Assembly: GCA_041395525.1 (NCBI GenBank)
Contig: JAWLAH010000005.1
Coordinates: 62,001 to 126,000, forward strand
From: CADEED01 sp020442965
Lineage (GTDB): Bacteria; Pseudomonadota; Gammaproteobacteria; Steroidobacterales; Steroidobacteraceae
Length of the DNA: 64,000 bases
Direction of reading: 5' to 3'
Shown: positions 54,735-63,504 of the stretch, piece after piece
Numbering within the stretch: position 1 is the first letter of the stretch
Layout of the letters: every line of letters starts with the position of its first letter
Made by a program: the position numbers and the translations under genes
The notes under the pieces: model-generated
The model's database searches: none
What the model was told of the DNA's origin: nothing
What the model saw: only the letters and a program-made list of their open reading frames with translations

Positions 54735-55081
54735 TGCGCGTTGCCGCTGCGCTGCTACTGACGCTTGTCCTCGCGGCGACCGCGCACGCCGACGACAAGA
54801 TCGACCCCGATACCGGGCTCAAGATCGCGCCTAACTGGGAACTCGTGGCCGCGCAATGCGGCGGCTGCCACTCGCACAAGCTCGTGACCTCCCTGCGCGG
54901 CGACCGGGAATACTGGCTGGGACTCATCCGCTGGATGCAGCGCACCCAGAACCTGTGGGAAATCCCGCCCGAGATCGAGAACCCGCTGCTCGAGTATCTT
55001 GCGACTAACTACAACGAGACGGATTGGGGCAGGCGGCCGCCGCTGCCGGCGAATTTGATGCCGGCGGGCCGCGAGAAATAA
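54734..55081 (+). CDS. c-type cytochrome, SorB-like
   Basis: A 115-residue exported monohaem cytochrome c. The signal peptide ends AHAD near residue 20, and the haem motif is CGGCH (Cys42, Cys45, His46). The C-terminal part contains YWLGLIRWMQRTQNLWEIPP, with Met as possible sixth ligand, and ends WGRRPPLPANLMP. The ATG is embedded in the stop of the SorA-type gene (TGATG), so it is the expected electron acceptor. Last gene of the operon starting at 48932. Confidence 0.88.
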   Translation: MRVAAALLLTLVLAATAHADDKIDPDTGLKIAPNWELVAAQCGGCHSHKLVTSLRGDREYWLGLIRWMQRTQNLWEIPPEIENPLLEYLATNYNETDWGRRPPLPANLMPAGREK

Positions 55082-55603
55082 GACGGGGCACTGTATCGCT
55101 CACCATTTTCTCCAAGGGTGGACTGCAGCAGAAAGCGCCGGATAGCAGGATTTGTTTCGTAGCCTGACCTGCTGGCGGTCTTCGGTACAACGGTGACCTG
55201 GGAGATGGCCGACTCCGGTTGGTTTGTTGATGATAGTTGCTGTTTGAATTATGCGGGTGATAACCGCCCGAGACTCCAAAGCGGTCGAATCTCATCGTAG
55301 CGACGCCGAAACTGCTTTGTCGTGATCATCGCCCGAGTATTTGCCTCGGGTCACGTCGGTGTCCCGTAAGAATTCCACCTGTACTCCGCTACCTGAAAGC
55401 GCGGAACTACCTCTCCTTTCGGCAATCACGCAATTGCCTCGTGACCAAACGGGCCCGACAACGCCTCGACGCACGCTAGAGGGCTCTACCTTAGTGAACC
55501 GGAGCGCCGTCTCCCGACTGTTGACTGCGTCCGCTAGTATTCCGTGGCTCTGTGCAGTGCACTCGATAGATTCATCTCAATATGCACAAATTCCATGTGA
55601 TTG
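55082..55603. other. Gene-free stretch
   Basis: About 520 bases between the cytochrome gene and the minus-strand DUF6502-like gene. No frame with ribosome site or family similarity is visible on either strand. Base composition drops towards the right, marking the edge of a lower-GC islet. A tRNA-like snippet near 55285 does not fold into a complete tRNA. Confidence 0.5.
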
Positions 55604-56518
55604 CTATTTGGCGAACTTCGCAACAATTTCGTTACTCGGTCCACGCGCTGGTATTCCAGGAACAAACGAAATTGAGCTGGAATGCAAAAAGTTGTCGTGC
55701 TTTCTTTGCGTAGCCCCAACGCTTGCCTTCGCGCGGACTGCCTTTCGCATCGCTCTCTTAAAACCCGAGGGCGCGTTTGGGGCCAAGAAAAAATGCACCT
55801 TGATCGGTAAAAGTTTCTCGGGCTTTTCCAGATTCGCTCTTGCATTGTTACACCATTCGTCAATTGAGCCTAGTGCTGCGCTCGCCTGGCGTTCAAGTAG
55901 GTCGGCAAACTCTCGCAGCCTAGATTCTGGGACGAAAGAATCAGTAACTATTCTGTGACAATAGAGCAACCTAAAGTCCCGAGTTTTCAGATTGTGCTCA
56001 ATCGTAGACAAGGCCCCTAGGATTGTACTTAGTGCGGTTGCAATTCTTCGCTCTCTCGTACCTATCAGCATCCGTGTCAAGACCCGAATTCGATCCGGTT
56101 GAGCCGTTTCCACAACTCCGCTGCGAATGATCTCGCGCCAAACCACGTCTACTGGCTCAGACGATCCAATCTTACTTAGGAGACGTTGAAGGGAGTGCTT
56201 ACCGCGACACGTCAAAAGCCTGGGAAATCCCTTGAAATCCAAGAAATCAGCATCGAGATGCCAGCGTTGAATTATGCGACACAAGAGATCGTTCGGCACG
56301 ATATCTACGCTTGCTACCTTACGTCGCGTTCGTAAATGATCTCGGGACTTGACTTCCGACTTCCACCTCTTGAGCAACAGAGCCGGATCTACTCCACATT
56401 CGACCGCTACCGCTAACAGCCTTTCGACTATTTTGTCTAACGATTCTCTCGGGCTGAGATCAGTGCCGTAAGCAGGTTCTCGAAAACCTGCCGGCTCGGG
56501 CTTGGTCTTAGTATTCAC
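55604..56518 (-). CDS. DUF6502-like protein
   Basis: A 304-residue soluble protein with no signal peptide. It opens with a helical part (SLDKIVERLLAVAVECGVDP) followed by PNDLLCRIIQRWHLDADFLD and LSKIGSSEPVDVVWREIIRS. The resulting order (helix-turn-helix-like start, RWH..DFLD, then a short winged region GVVETAQPDRIRVLTR) fits DUF6502 proteins, which look DNA-binding but have no known function. The gene is clearly less GC-rich than its neighbours and uses A/T-ending codons more often, suggesting recent acquisition. It stands alone. Confidence 0.65.
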   Translation of the reverse strand: MNTKTKPEPAGFREPAYGTDLSPRESLDKIVERLLAVAVECGVDPALLLKRWKSEVKSRDHLRTRRKVASVDIVPNDLLCRIIQRWHLDADFLDFKGFPRLLTCRGKHSLQRLLSKIGSSEPVDVVWREIIRSGVVETAQPDRIRVLTRMLIGTRERRIATALSTILGALSTIEHNLKTRDFRLLYCHRIVTDSFVPESRLREFADLLERQASAALGSIDEWCNNARANLEKPEKLLPIKVHFFLAPNAPSGFKRAMRKAVRAKASVGATQRKHDNFLHSSSISFVPGIPARGPSNEIVAKFAK

Positions 56519-56891
56519 CTAATTACCCCTACGCCAACCAAGGATCAGTACTCTAGCGCACCGTCTCATCCCCCGGAAAGTACCAGAGAGCCTTTGAGTG
56601 TCCTTTACGGCGCTAGCTGTCTGAACCTAGGTACCACAATATTCAAATTGCCCGACTCGTTCGGGCTGACGAACTCAAGCCTTAACTTATTGCGCGATTT
56701 AGTCAAGCTCGTATTCCTGCGCACTCTTGGAATTTCAAGGTGTTCTGCTGAGCGGCCACAACTCCACTAGCCAGCTGCCCGCCCATGAGCGGAAACTGGC
56801 GTGCTTATGGTAGAAGCCGTTGTGGCGAATCAGCGATTCAAACGACGGTTTACATCAGTGGCTTCAGTCCGACCGCAATAGGCATGAGCAA
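56519..56891. other. Intergenic stretch with one hairpin
   Basis: About 370 bases, lower in GC, between divergent DUF6502-like and 5-oxoprolinase genes. GCCCGA-CTCGT-TCGGGC (56650-56666) is a perfect 6-base hairpin without a T-run. No gene is supported. A TTG at 56820 is in frame with the downstream gene. Confidence 0.4.
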
Positions 56892-59800
56892 ATGCTAGAA
56901 CGGTTTCATACTAATGAAAAGCCCCCTTGTCCTACTCTCAACTTCTGGATCGACCGCGGCGGCACGTTCACGGACGTTGTCGCCCGGTTGCCGGGCGGGC
57001 GGGTTGTTACTTGCAAGCTGCTGTCTGAAGATCCTGAACGATATCGCGACGCTGCCGTAGCGGCGATCCGGCGGCTGACGGGTGTCGCTGCGGGTGCTCT
57101 GCCTGCCGCGGAGGTGCGGATCGGCACCACGGTTGCCACCAATGCGCTCCTGGAGCATAAGGGCGAGCCTACCTTGCTGGCGATCACGCGTGGCTTTGGC
57201 GATGCGCTCGCCATCGGCTACCAGGAACGGCCGGAGTTGTTTGCAAGGTCGATTGGGAAGGCGGCGCCGCTCTATGCTTCTGTGCTCGAGATCGCCGAGC
57301 GCATCGCCGCGGACGGCGAGGTGTTGGAGCCGCTGGATGCAGCGGCAGCGCGTACGGGGATGCAGGCGGCGTTCAAATCGGGGCTGCGTTCGGTCGCGAT
57401 CGTGCTGATGCACGGCTACCGGTACACGGCGCATGAGGACCAGCTCGCAGCGCTGGCGCTTGAAGTGGGCTTTACGCAGATCTCGGTGAGCCATCGCGTC
57501 GGCGCACTGATCAAGCTGATCGGTCGGGGCGATACGACGGTGGTGGATGCCTATCTGTCACCGGTGCTGCATCGGTATGTGCGCGAGCTCACGAGCGAGC
57601 TGGGGCCGGATGCCCGGCCGCTGTTCATGCAATCGAATGGCGGTCTCATCGAAGGCACGGCGTTCATGGGCAAGGACGCCATTCTCTCGGGGCCCGCGGG
57701 TGGCATTGTGGGCTTGGCGCGCACGTCGGCGGACGCGGGCTTCGATCGTGTGATCGGCTTTGACATGGGCGGCACGTCGACGGATGTCTCGCACTACGCC
57801 GGTGCCTTTGAGCGCACTAACGAGTCGCGCGTCGCCAGGGCACGGATCCGCGCGCCGATGATGCGCATCGATACGGTGGCGGCTGGCGGCGGCTCGATCT
57901 GCCGCTTCGAGGGCGCGCGCTTTGTGGTGGGGCCGGAATCCGCGGGCGCCATCCCGGGGCCGGCCTGCTATCGGCGCGGCGGACCGTTGACGGTGACGGA
58001 TTGCAATGTGCTCCTGGGCAAGATCCAGACGCGGTTCTTTCCCCAGTTGTTTGGGCCCGCGGGAGATCAGCCACTCGATGTGGCGGCGGCCGCGGCTCGC
58101 ATGGACGATTTGTTAGCCGATTACGAGCGCACCACGGGTGAGCGACTCGACGCGCCGGGCGCAGCCGAGGGATTGGTGCAGATTGCGGTCGCCAACATGG
58201 CGAACGCCATCAAGCGCATTTCGGTGGCGCGCGGCCACGATGTCACACGCTACACGCTGGTGTGCTTTGGCGGCGCGGCGGGTCAGCATGCCTGCCTCGT
58301 GGCTGACGCGCTCGCAATGGATACCGTGATGATCCATCCGCTGGCGAGTGTGCTCTCGGCACTCGGCATGGGGTTGGCGGACCGGCGCGTATTGCGGGAG
58401 CGCTCGCTGGCGCTGGCACTGACCACTACCAACACGCGGGCGCTGACAGCAGCGGTTGCGGCGCTCGCTGATGATGCGCGCGTGCAGCTTGCGGCGCAGC
58501 ACATCGGCGGCGCGGCCGTGACGACCGAGGCGCGTGCGTATCTGCGCTATCCCGGCACCGACAGCACCATCGACGTGGCGGTAGCGGCTATTGCCGACAT
58601 GCAGCGCGATTTTCAGACACAGCATGTGGAGCGCTTTGGCTTTGCAACCGATGCCGAACTGATCGTCGAGATGATCCAGGTAGAGGCGATCGCCGCCTCG
58701 GGCGCCGACACGGACCAGCTCATCGAGCTGCCGCCGGCGTCATCGCCGGCGGTCACCACGGTGGACATCTATATGCGTGGCGCCTGGCAGCGCACACCCG
58801 TGTTCGAACGCGCGGGGCTCGCGGCGGGTTTCACCACGACCGGGCCCGTGCTGATCGTCGATGCCGGCTCTACCACGGTGGTGGAACCGGGCTGGCGCGC
58901 GACAGTGGATCCGCGCGGCAATCTCATTCTCACGCGGCACGCGCCGCGCGAGGCAATGGTCGCCATCGGGACCGCCGCCGATCCGGTGCGGCTCGAGATC
59001 TTCAATGGCCTCTTCATGTCGATCGCCGAGGAGATGGGCGCAGCACTGCAGCACACGGCCTCCTCCGTGAATATCCGTGAGCGGCTGGATTTCTCCTGCG
59101 CGCTGTTCGACGCCACCGGCAGTCTCGTCGCCAACGCGCCGCACATGCCGGTGCACCTGGGTTCGATGGGCGAGAGCATCCGCACGGTGATCGATCAGCG
59201 CGGCGCGGGGCGCGACGGGCGCGGCATACGACGCGGCGACGTCTATGCCCTGAATGCGCCCTACCACGGCGGCACGCATCTGCCCGACATCACCGTCATC
59301 ATGCCGGTATTCGCGCACGCGGCAAGGGCCAACAGCGCGAACGACACGCCCGACTACTTTGTGGCGGCACGCGGTCATCACGCCGATGTCGGCGGCACCA
59401 CGCCGGGCTCCATGCCACCTGACAGCACCAGCGTCGACGAAGAAGGCGTGTTGTTAGACAACGTGCTGCTCGTGGATGCGGGCCGGTTCCGGGAACGCGA
59501 GCTGCACGCGTTGCTGACGGCCGGGCGCTGGCCGTCACGCAATCCTGCGCAGAATATCGCCGATCTGCGCGCCCAGATCGCCGCCTGCGCCAAGGGCGCC
59601 GCCGAGCTCACCCGCGTGACCGCCGAGTACGGCGCGGCTGTCGTCACGCATTACATGGGACACGTACAGGCGAACGCCGAGGAAGCCGTGCGCCGCTTGC
59701 TGACGCGACTCAGCGACGGCGAGTTTGCGTACGAGATGGACTGCGGCGCGGTGGTGCGCGTCGCGGTGCGCATCGATGCGGCGGCGCGCACTGCGGTGGT

Positions 59801-60542
59801 GGATTTCACCGGCAGCTCCGCGCAGCTCGCCGGGAATTTCAACGCGCCCTTGTCAGTGGTGCGTGCGGCGGTGTTGTATGTCGTGCGCACGCTGATCGAC
59901 GACAGCATCCCGATGAACGACGGTTGTCTTAGACCCATCCGGATTGTGGTGCCGGAGGGCTCGATGCTGAACCCGCGCTTTCCCGCCGCGGTGGTCGCGG
60001 GCAATGTGGAGACGAGCCAGGTGATCTGCGATGCACTGTTCGGCGCGCTCGGCGCGATGGCAGCGGCCCAGGGCACGATGAACAACTTCACCTTCGGCAA
60101 CGAGCGCTACCAGTACTACGAGACCATCGCCGGTGGCTCTGGCGCGGGGCCCGGCTTCGACGGCACCGACGTGGTGCAGACCCACATGACTAACAGCCGG
60201 CTCACCGACCCAGAGGTGCTCGAATCCCGCTTCCCGGTGCTGCTCGAGGAATTCTGCGTGCGCCGCGGATCGGGTGGCGCGGGCGCGTACCGCGGCGGCG
60301 ACGGCGCCGTGCGACGGCTGCGGTTCCTCGCAGCGATGAGCGCGAATATTCTGGCCAACCGGCGACGGGTACCGCCATTCGGTCTCGCGGGCGGCGCGGC
60401 GGGGGCGGCGGGTGTGAACCGCGTTGAACGCGCCGATGGCCGGGTAGAGGTATTAGGCGCGACCGCGGCCGTCGCAATGCAGCCCGGTGATGTGTTCGTG
60501 ATCGCGACGCCGGGCGGTGGCGGCTACGGCGAGCCGCGCTGA
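56892..60542 (+). CDS. 5-oxoprolinase / hydantoinase (fused HyuA-HyuB)
   Basis: A cytosolic enzyme of about 1216 residues that fuses both subunits of the hydantoinase/oxoprolinase family, as in ATP-dependent 5-oxoprolinase (5-oxo-L-proline to glutamate). The HyuA half has FWIDRGGTFTDVVARLPGG, ILSGPAGGIVGLA and the ATP-binding FDMGGTSTDVSHYAG. The HyuB half starts at about residue 695 with PVRLEIFNGLFMSIAEEMGA and includes ALNAPYHGGTHLPDITV and TGSSAQLAGNFNAPLSVVRA. Hydantoinase or acetone carboxylase-like activity cannot be excluded. I use the ATG at 56892; TTG 56820 would add 24 residues that do not look like the family. Confidence 0.9.
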   Translation: MLERFHTNEKPPCPTLNFWIDRGGTFTDVVARLPGGRVVTCKLLSEDPERYRDAAVAAIRRLTGVAAGALPAAEVRIGTTVATNALLEHKGEPTLLAITRGFGDALAIGYQERPELFARSIGKAAPLYASVLEIAERIAADGEVLEPLDAAAARTGMQAAFKSGLRSVAIVLMHGYRYTAHEDQLAALALEVGFTQISVSHRVGALIKLIGRGDTTVVDAYLSPVLHRYVRELTSELGPDARPLFMQSNGGLIEGTAFMGKDAILSGPAGGIVGLARTSADAGFDRVIGFDMGGTSTDVSHYAGAFERTNESRVARARIRAPMMRIDTVAAGGGSICRFEGARFVVGPESAGAIPGPACYRRGGPLTVTDCNVLLGKIQTRFFPQLFGPAGDQPLDVAAAAARMDDLLADYERTTGERLDAPGAAEGLVQIAVANMANAIKRISVARGHDVTRYTLVCFGGAAGQHACLVADALAMDTVMIHPLASVLSALGMGLADRRVLRERSLALALTTTNTRALTAAVAALADDARVQLAAQHIGGAAVTTEARAYLRYPGTDSTIDVAVAAIADMQRDFQTQHVERFGFATDAELIVEMIQVEAIAASGADTDQLIELPPASSPAVTTVDIYMRGAWQRTPVFERAGLAAGFTTTGPVLIVDAGSTTVVEPGWRATVDPRGNLILTRHAPREAMVAIGTAADPVRLEIFNGLFMSIAEEMGAALQHTASSVNIRERLDFSCALFDATGSLVANAPHMPVHLGSMGESIRTVIDQRGAGRDGRGIRRGDVYALNAPYHGGTHLPDITVIMPVFAHAARANSANDTPDYFVAARGHHADVGGTTPGSMPPDSTSVDEEGVLLDNVLLVDAGRFRERELHALLTAGRWPSRNPAQNIADLRAQIAACAKGAAELTRVTAEYGAAVVTHYMGHVQANAEEAVRRLLTRLSDGEFAYEMDCGAVVRVAVRIDAAARTAVVDFTGSSAQLAGNFNAPLSVVRAAVLYVVRTLIDDSIPMNDGCLRPIRIVVPEGSMLNPRFPAAVVAGNVETSQVICDALFGALGAMAAAQGTMNNFTFGNERYQYYETIAGGSGAGPGFDGTDVVQTHMTNSRLTDPEVLESRFPVLLEEFCVRRGSGGAGAYRGGDGAVRRLRFLAAMSANILANRRRVPPFGLAGGAAGAAGVNRVERADGRVEVLGATAAVAMQPGDVFVIATPGGGGYGEPR

Positions 60543-60585
60543 GACTCGCGGCCACGCACACACTGAATCGGCCTGTCGGCGCGAA

Positions 60586-62430
60586 CTACTCCGTTGTGAA
60601 GTGCGCTGGCCGCTCGCCTCGCTCGCAGGCTCTGCGCAAGTGGTGCTCCGGCATGGACAGCAGGCGGGCAGAGTTGATCAACGCCATGTGCGTGAGCGCC
60701 TGCGGGAAATTGCCCAGCATCTCCTTCGCTTCCGGATCATATTCTTCCGATAGCAAACCGACATCGTTCGCCAGATTGAGCAGCCTTTCGAACAGGATCA
60801 CCGCTTCTTCCCGGCGATCAGTCAGCGCATAGCTATCGACTAACCAGAACGTGCACGGCAGAAAGGCGCCTTCCCCGGGCGGCAATTTATCAACGTCCGA
60901 GGCCGTGGAGTAACGCAAGACGAGGCCGTCCACCACTAACTCCTCCTCGATCGCACGGATCGTGCCCCGTACGCGTGCGTCATCCGGCGGCAGAAAACCC
61001 ACCTCAGGGATCAGCAGCAAACTCGCGTCGAGCTCGGCGGCGCCATAATGCTGTACGAAGGCGTTGCGTTGCCGGTCAAAACCCCGCTGACAGACATCCG
61101 CATGAATCGCGGCGCGAACGGTGCGCCAGTGCTCGACGGGCCCTTCTCTGCCGTCTGCGCCTGCATCCTTGATGGCGCGATCGAACGCCACCCAAGCCAT
61201 GATCTTGGAGTGTGTGAAGTGGCGTCGTGGCCCACGGATCTCCCAGATCCCTTCATCCGGATCCTGCCAGTGCTTTTCCAGATACCGCAACAATTCCACC
61301 TGAATGCTCCAGGCCGTCGCATCGGGTTCGAGGCCTGACCGGCGCGCCAGATGCAGCGTGTCCATGACTTCGCCGTAGACATCCAGCTGGAACTGGCGCG
61401 ACGCGGCGTTGCCCACTCGCACGGGTGCCGCTCCCTTGTAACCCGGCAGCCACGGCAGCTCGGTCTCCTCGAGCCGTCGCTGCCCGGCAAGTCCGTACAT
61501 GATCTGCAGATCCTGCGGTGAGCCGGCCACGGCGCGCAGCAGCCACTCGCGCCACGCCACCGCTTCATCCCGATAGCCCGCTAACAACAGCGCGTTGAGC
61601 GTGAACGTGGCATCCCGTAACCAGCAGTAGCGATAATCCCAGTTGCGAACACCGCCTTGTCGCTCCGGCAGGGACGTCGTCGGCGCCGCCGCAATCCCCC
61701 CGGTTTCCGCCAGCGTCAATGCCTTGAGGGTGATCAGCGATCGCTGCACGGCCGCGCGATAGTGCCCGTCGAATTTGCTCTGTCCGCTCCACTTGCGCCA
61801 GGCTTGCCCGGTGTCCTGCAACGCCCGCGATGCATCAAGCGGCGGTCGACTGGCAGTGTGCGAGGGGCGATAACTCAGTACGAATTCATGGCGGCTGCCC
61901 GCTCGTACGTCGAAGGTCGCCCGCGATTTCATGTTTTCCCCATGAACCTCGACGGGTCCGGTCAGCTCGAGCGTGTCCGGCCCGGCCGTTGCGACCAGAC
62001 GCCCATTGCCGTGCCGCACCCAGGGAACAATGGAACCGTAGTCAAATCGGATGACGATCTCCAGCGCCATCTCGACAGATCCACGCAGTCCCGCAACGAT
62101 GCGCACGAGTTCCAGTCGATCGTCCGTCAATGGCATGAAGTCGATGACCCGCACCAGGCCCGATTGCGTCTCGAAATCCGTCTCCAGCACCAGCGTGTCG
62201 TCACGATAGCGCCGCTTGACGCTGGTCGTAGCGTGCGTGGGGGCAAGCAGCCAGCGGCCATTTTCAGGCGCGCCTAACAACGCAGCGAAGCACGCGCCAC
62301 CGTCGAATTGCGGAACGCACAACCAATCGATTGAACCATCACGCCCGACCAGTGCCGCTGTGCGGCAATCGCCAACCAGGGCGTAATCTGCGATAGCTAG
62401 CGGCATCCCCTGTCCGATTCTGCTGACCAA
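60586..62430 (-). CDS. GH15 glucoamylase-like glycoside hydrolase
   Basis: A 614-residue cytosolic protein of glycoside hydrolase family 15 (glucoamylase, glucodextranase, bacterial trehalase). The N-terminal about 215 residues form the beta-sandwich (YALVGDCRTAALVGRDGSID). The (alpha/alpha)6 barrel follows, with RNWDYRYCWLRDATFTLNAL, the general acid Glu397 in DPDEGIWEIRGP and the general base Glu562 or Glu563 in GLLSEEYDPE. Both catalytic acids are present. Trehalose or an alpha-glucan is the likely substrate; no trehalose genes are adjacent. It converges on the 5-oxoprolinase gene. Confidence 0.92.
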   Translation of the reverse strand: MVSRIGQGMPLAIADYALVGDCRTAALVGRDGSIDWLCVPQFDGGACFAALLGAPENGRWLLAPTHATTSVKRRYRDDTLVLETDFETQSGLVRVIDFMPLTDDRLELVRIVAGLRGSVEMALEIVIRFDYGSIVPWVRHGNGRLVATAGPDTLELTGPVEVHGENMKSRATFDVRAGSRHEFVLSYRPSHTASRPPLDASRALQDTGQAWRKWSGQSKFDGHYRAAVQRSLITLKALTLAETGGIAAAPTTSLPERQGGVRNWDYRYCWLRDATFTLNALLLAGYRDEAVAWREWLLRAVAGSPQDLQIMYGLAGQRRLEETELPWLPGYKGAAPVRVGNAASRQFQLDVYGEVMDTLHLARRSGLEPDATAWSIQVELLRYLEKHWQDPDEGIWEIRGPRRHFTHSKIMAWVAFDRAIKDAGADGREGPVEHWRTVRAAIHADVCQRGFDRQRNAFVQHYGAAELDASLLLIPEVGFLPPDDARVRGTIRAIEEELVVDGLVLRYSTASDVDKLPPGEGAFLPCTFWLVDSYALTDRREEAVILFERLLNLANDVGLLSEEYDPEAKEMLGNFPQALTHMALINSARLLSMPEHHLRRACERGERPAHFTTE

Positions 62431-62485
62431 GGGAGCTTACCCTAGCAATCTCTCTGCTGTTGGGCTCAGGCTTTCGCGCTGACGC

Positions 62486-62707
62486 TCACTCGGCTGTATC
62501 AGATCGATTTCTGTGAGTCGGCATGTGCCACTCGATGGCGTCGACGAGCCGGCTTCCTTTCCAGCCCGCCGATACCAAGACTGTAAATTGAAATTGTTGA
62601 ATCCGTCCAGCAAGCTGGTCTCGCTTGCCTCCAATTACGTCACGTTCGTCGTCGATCAGTTTTCCCCACCGTTCCTTGACGACACTTGAATCAATGAACG
62701 TCATCAT
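62486..62707 (-). pseudogene. CsbD-like remnant
   Basis: The frame contains VVKERWGKLIDDERDVIGGK and then RDQLAGRIQQ, a close match to the core of the CsbD/YjbJ small stress proteins. The N-terminal helix is shorter than usual, and after GRIQQ the sequence no longer follows the family. The gene is probably decayed by indels at both ends. Confidence 0.5.
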
Positions 62708-62867
62708 GCCGACGACGGCGAGCGCTCGGTATCAGCCAAGACGCAGCATGGTGTGAGCGTTCCTGCGAAGCGCTGTCAGCGCTTGTCCGACGTTGGCAAA
62801 AGCGCAATTCGGAGGCAAGCGGGTGACGCAATGCAATAGTGCGCAACGGCACCTCCTTCCGTTTGGA

Positions 62868-63173
62868 TCACTTGTTAGGGGATTTCCAGGCCTGTAGAGC
62901 CGATTGAGTCAGCCCGAGATAATGCTGCGTGACATCGCGCCCTTTATAGATCGATTTGCTGTCTTTGAGTATGGGCACCGAGTTATGAATGCTCTGTGCC
63001 AACTCTGTCAGGTAACCACGCCCGTACTGCCTGTATTTCGAACATTCATCCTCGTGCAGCTCGATCATGAATGAATAGCCCAGGAAACTGTGACTGCAAT
63101 TGGCGTCGAGAAACAACTTCTCCTCGTGCTCGAAGAGAAACCAACTATGGGGCTCATGATCAATTACAAGCAT
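62868..63173 (-). CDS. Hypothetical protein, possibly 5'-truncated
   Basis: A 101-residue frame with plausible protein composition (HEEKLFLDANCSHSFLGYSF, MIELHEDECSKYRQYGRGYL). No ribosome site precedes the ATG at 63173. The frame continues upstream for 13 sensible codons to a TGA, so the present gene may be the 3' part of a longer one cut by the rearrangement that left the LysR and SDR remnants. Family not recognised. Confidence 0.45.
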   Translation of the reverse strand: MLVIDHEPHSWFLFEHEEKLFLDANCSHSFLGYSFMIELHEDECSKYRQYGRGYLTELAQSIHNSVPILKDSKSIYKGRDVTQHYLGLTQSALQAWKSPNK

Positions 63174-63504
63174 CGCCAGATACCGCCCAGCGGGCCAATT
63201 GGTGGAACCTCAGAAGCCAACGCGGATGCAGTCCCCGTGGGACGCTGCTCTGGACGGAGCGTAAGCGCCATCACAGTTCTAAGGTGAGGCCGCATCAGGG
63301 CCGCAAGCCATTCGATGAACGCATTGAGCCGGCGCGAGCGTTGCCTGCGGTGGGGGTAGATGAGCGACACCGGCATCGATGCAGCGCGGAACTCGGGCAT
63401 GACCTCCACCAACTCGCCCCGGTCGAGCAGGTGCTGGACGTCGAAGTGCAGAACCTGAATCAATCCCATGTTCGACACGCAGCATGCTACGTAGCTTTCG
63501 GCGT
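63164..63504 (-). pseudogene. LysR regulator C-terminal remnant
   Basis: The frame encodes the end of a LysR substrate-binding domain: NAESYVACCVSNMGLIQVLH, DRGELVEVMPEFRAASMPVS, LIYPHRRQRSRRLNAFIEWL. The DNA-binding part and most of the ligand domain are missing. Upstream, in the same frame, the sequence changes abruptly into the end of an SDR-like protein, so the piece was joined by recombination. Confidence 0.7.

Noticed and set aside
55262..55310. tRNA-like stretch with CTCCAAA and GGTCGAATCTC
   Set aside because: No acceptor stem, no complete D or T arm and no CCA end; it does not fold as a tRNA.
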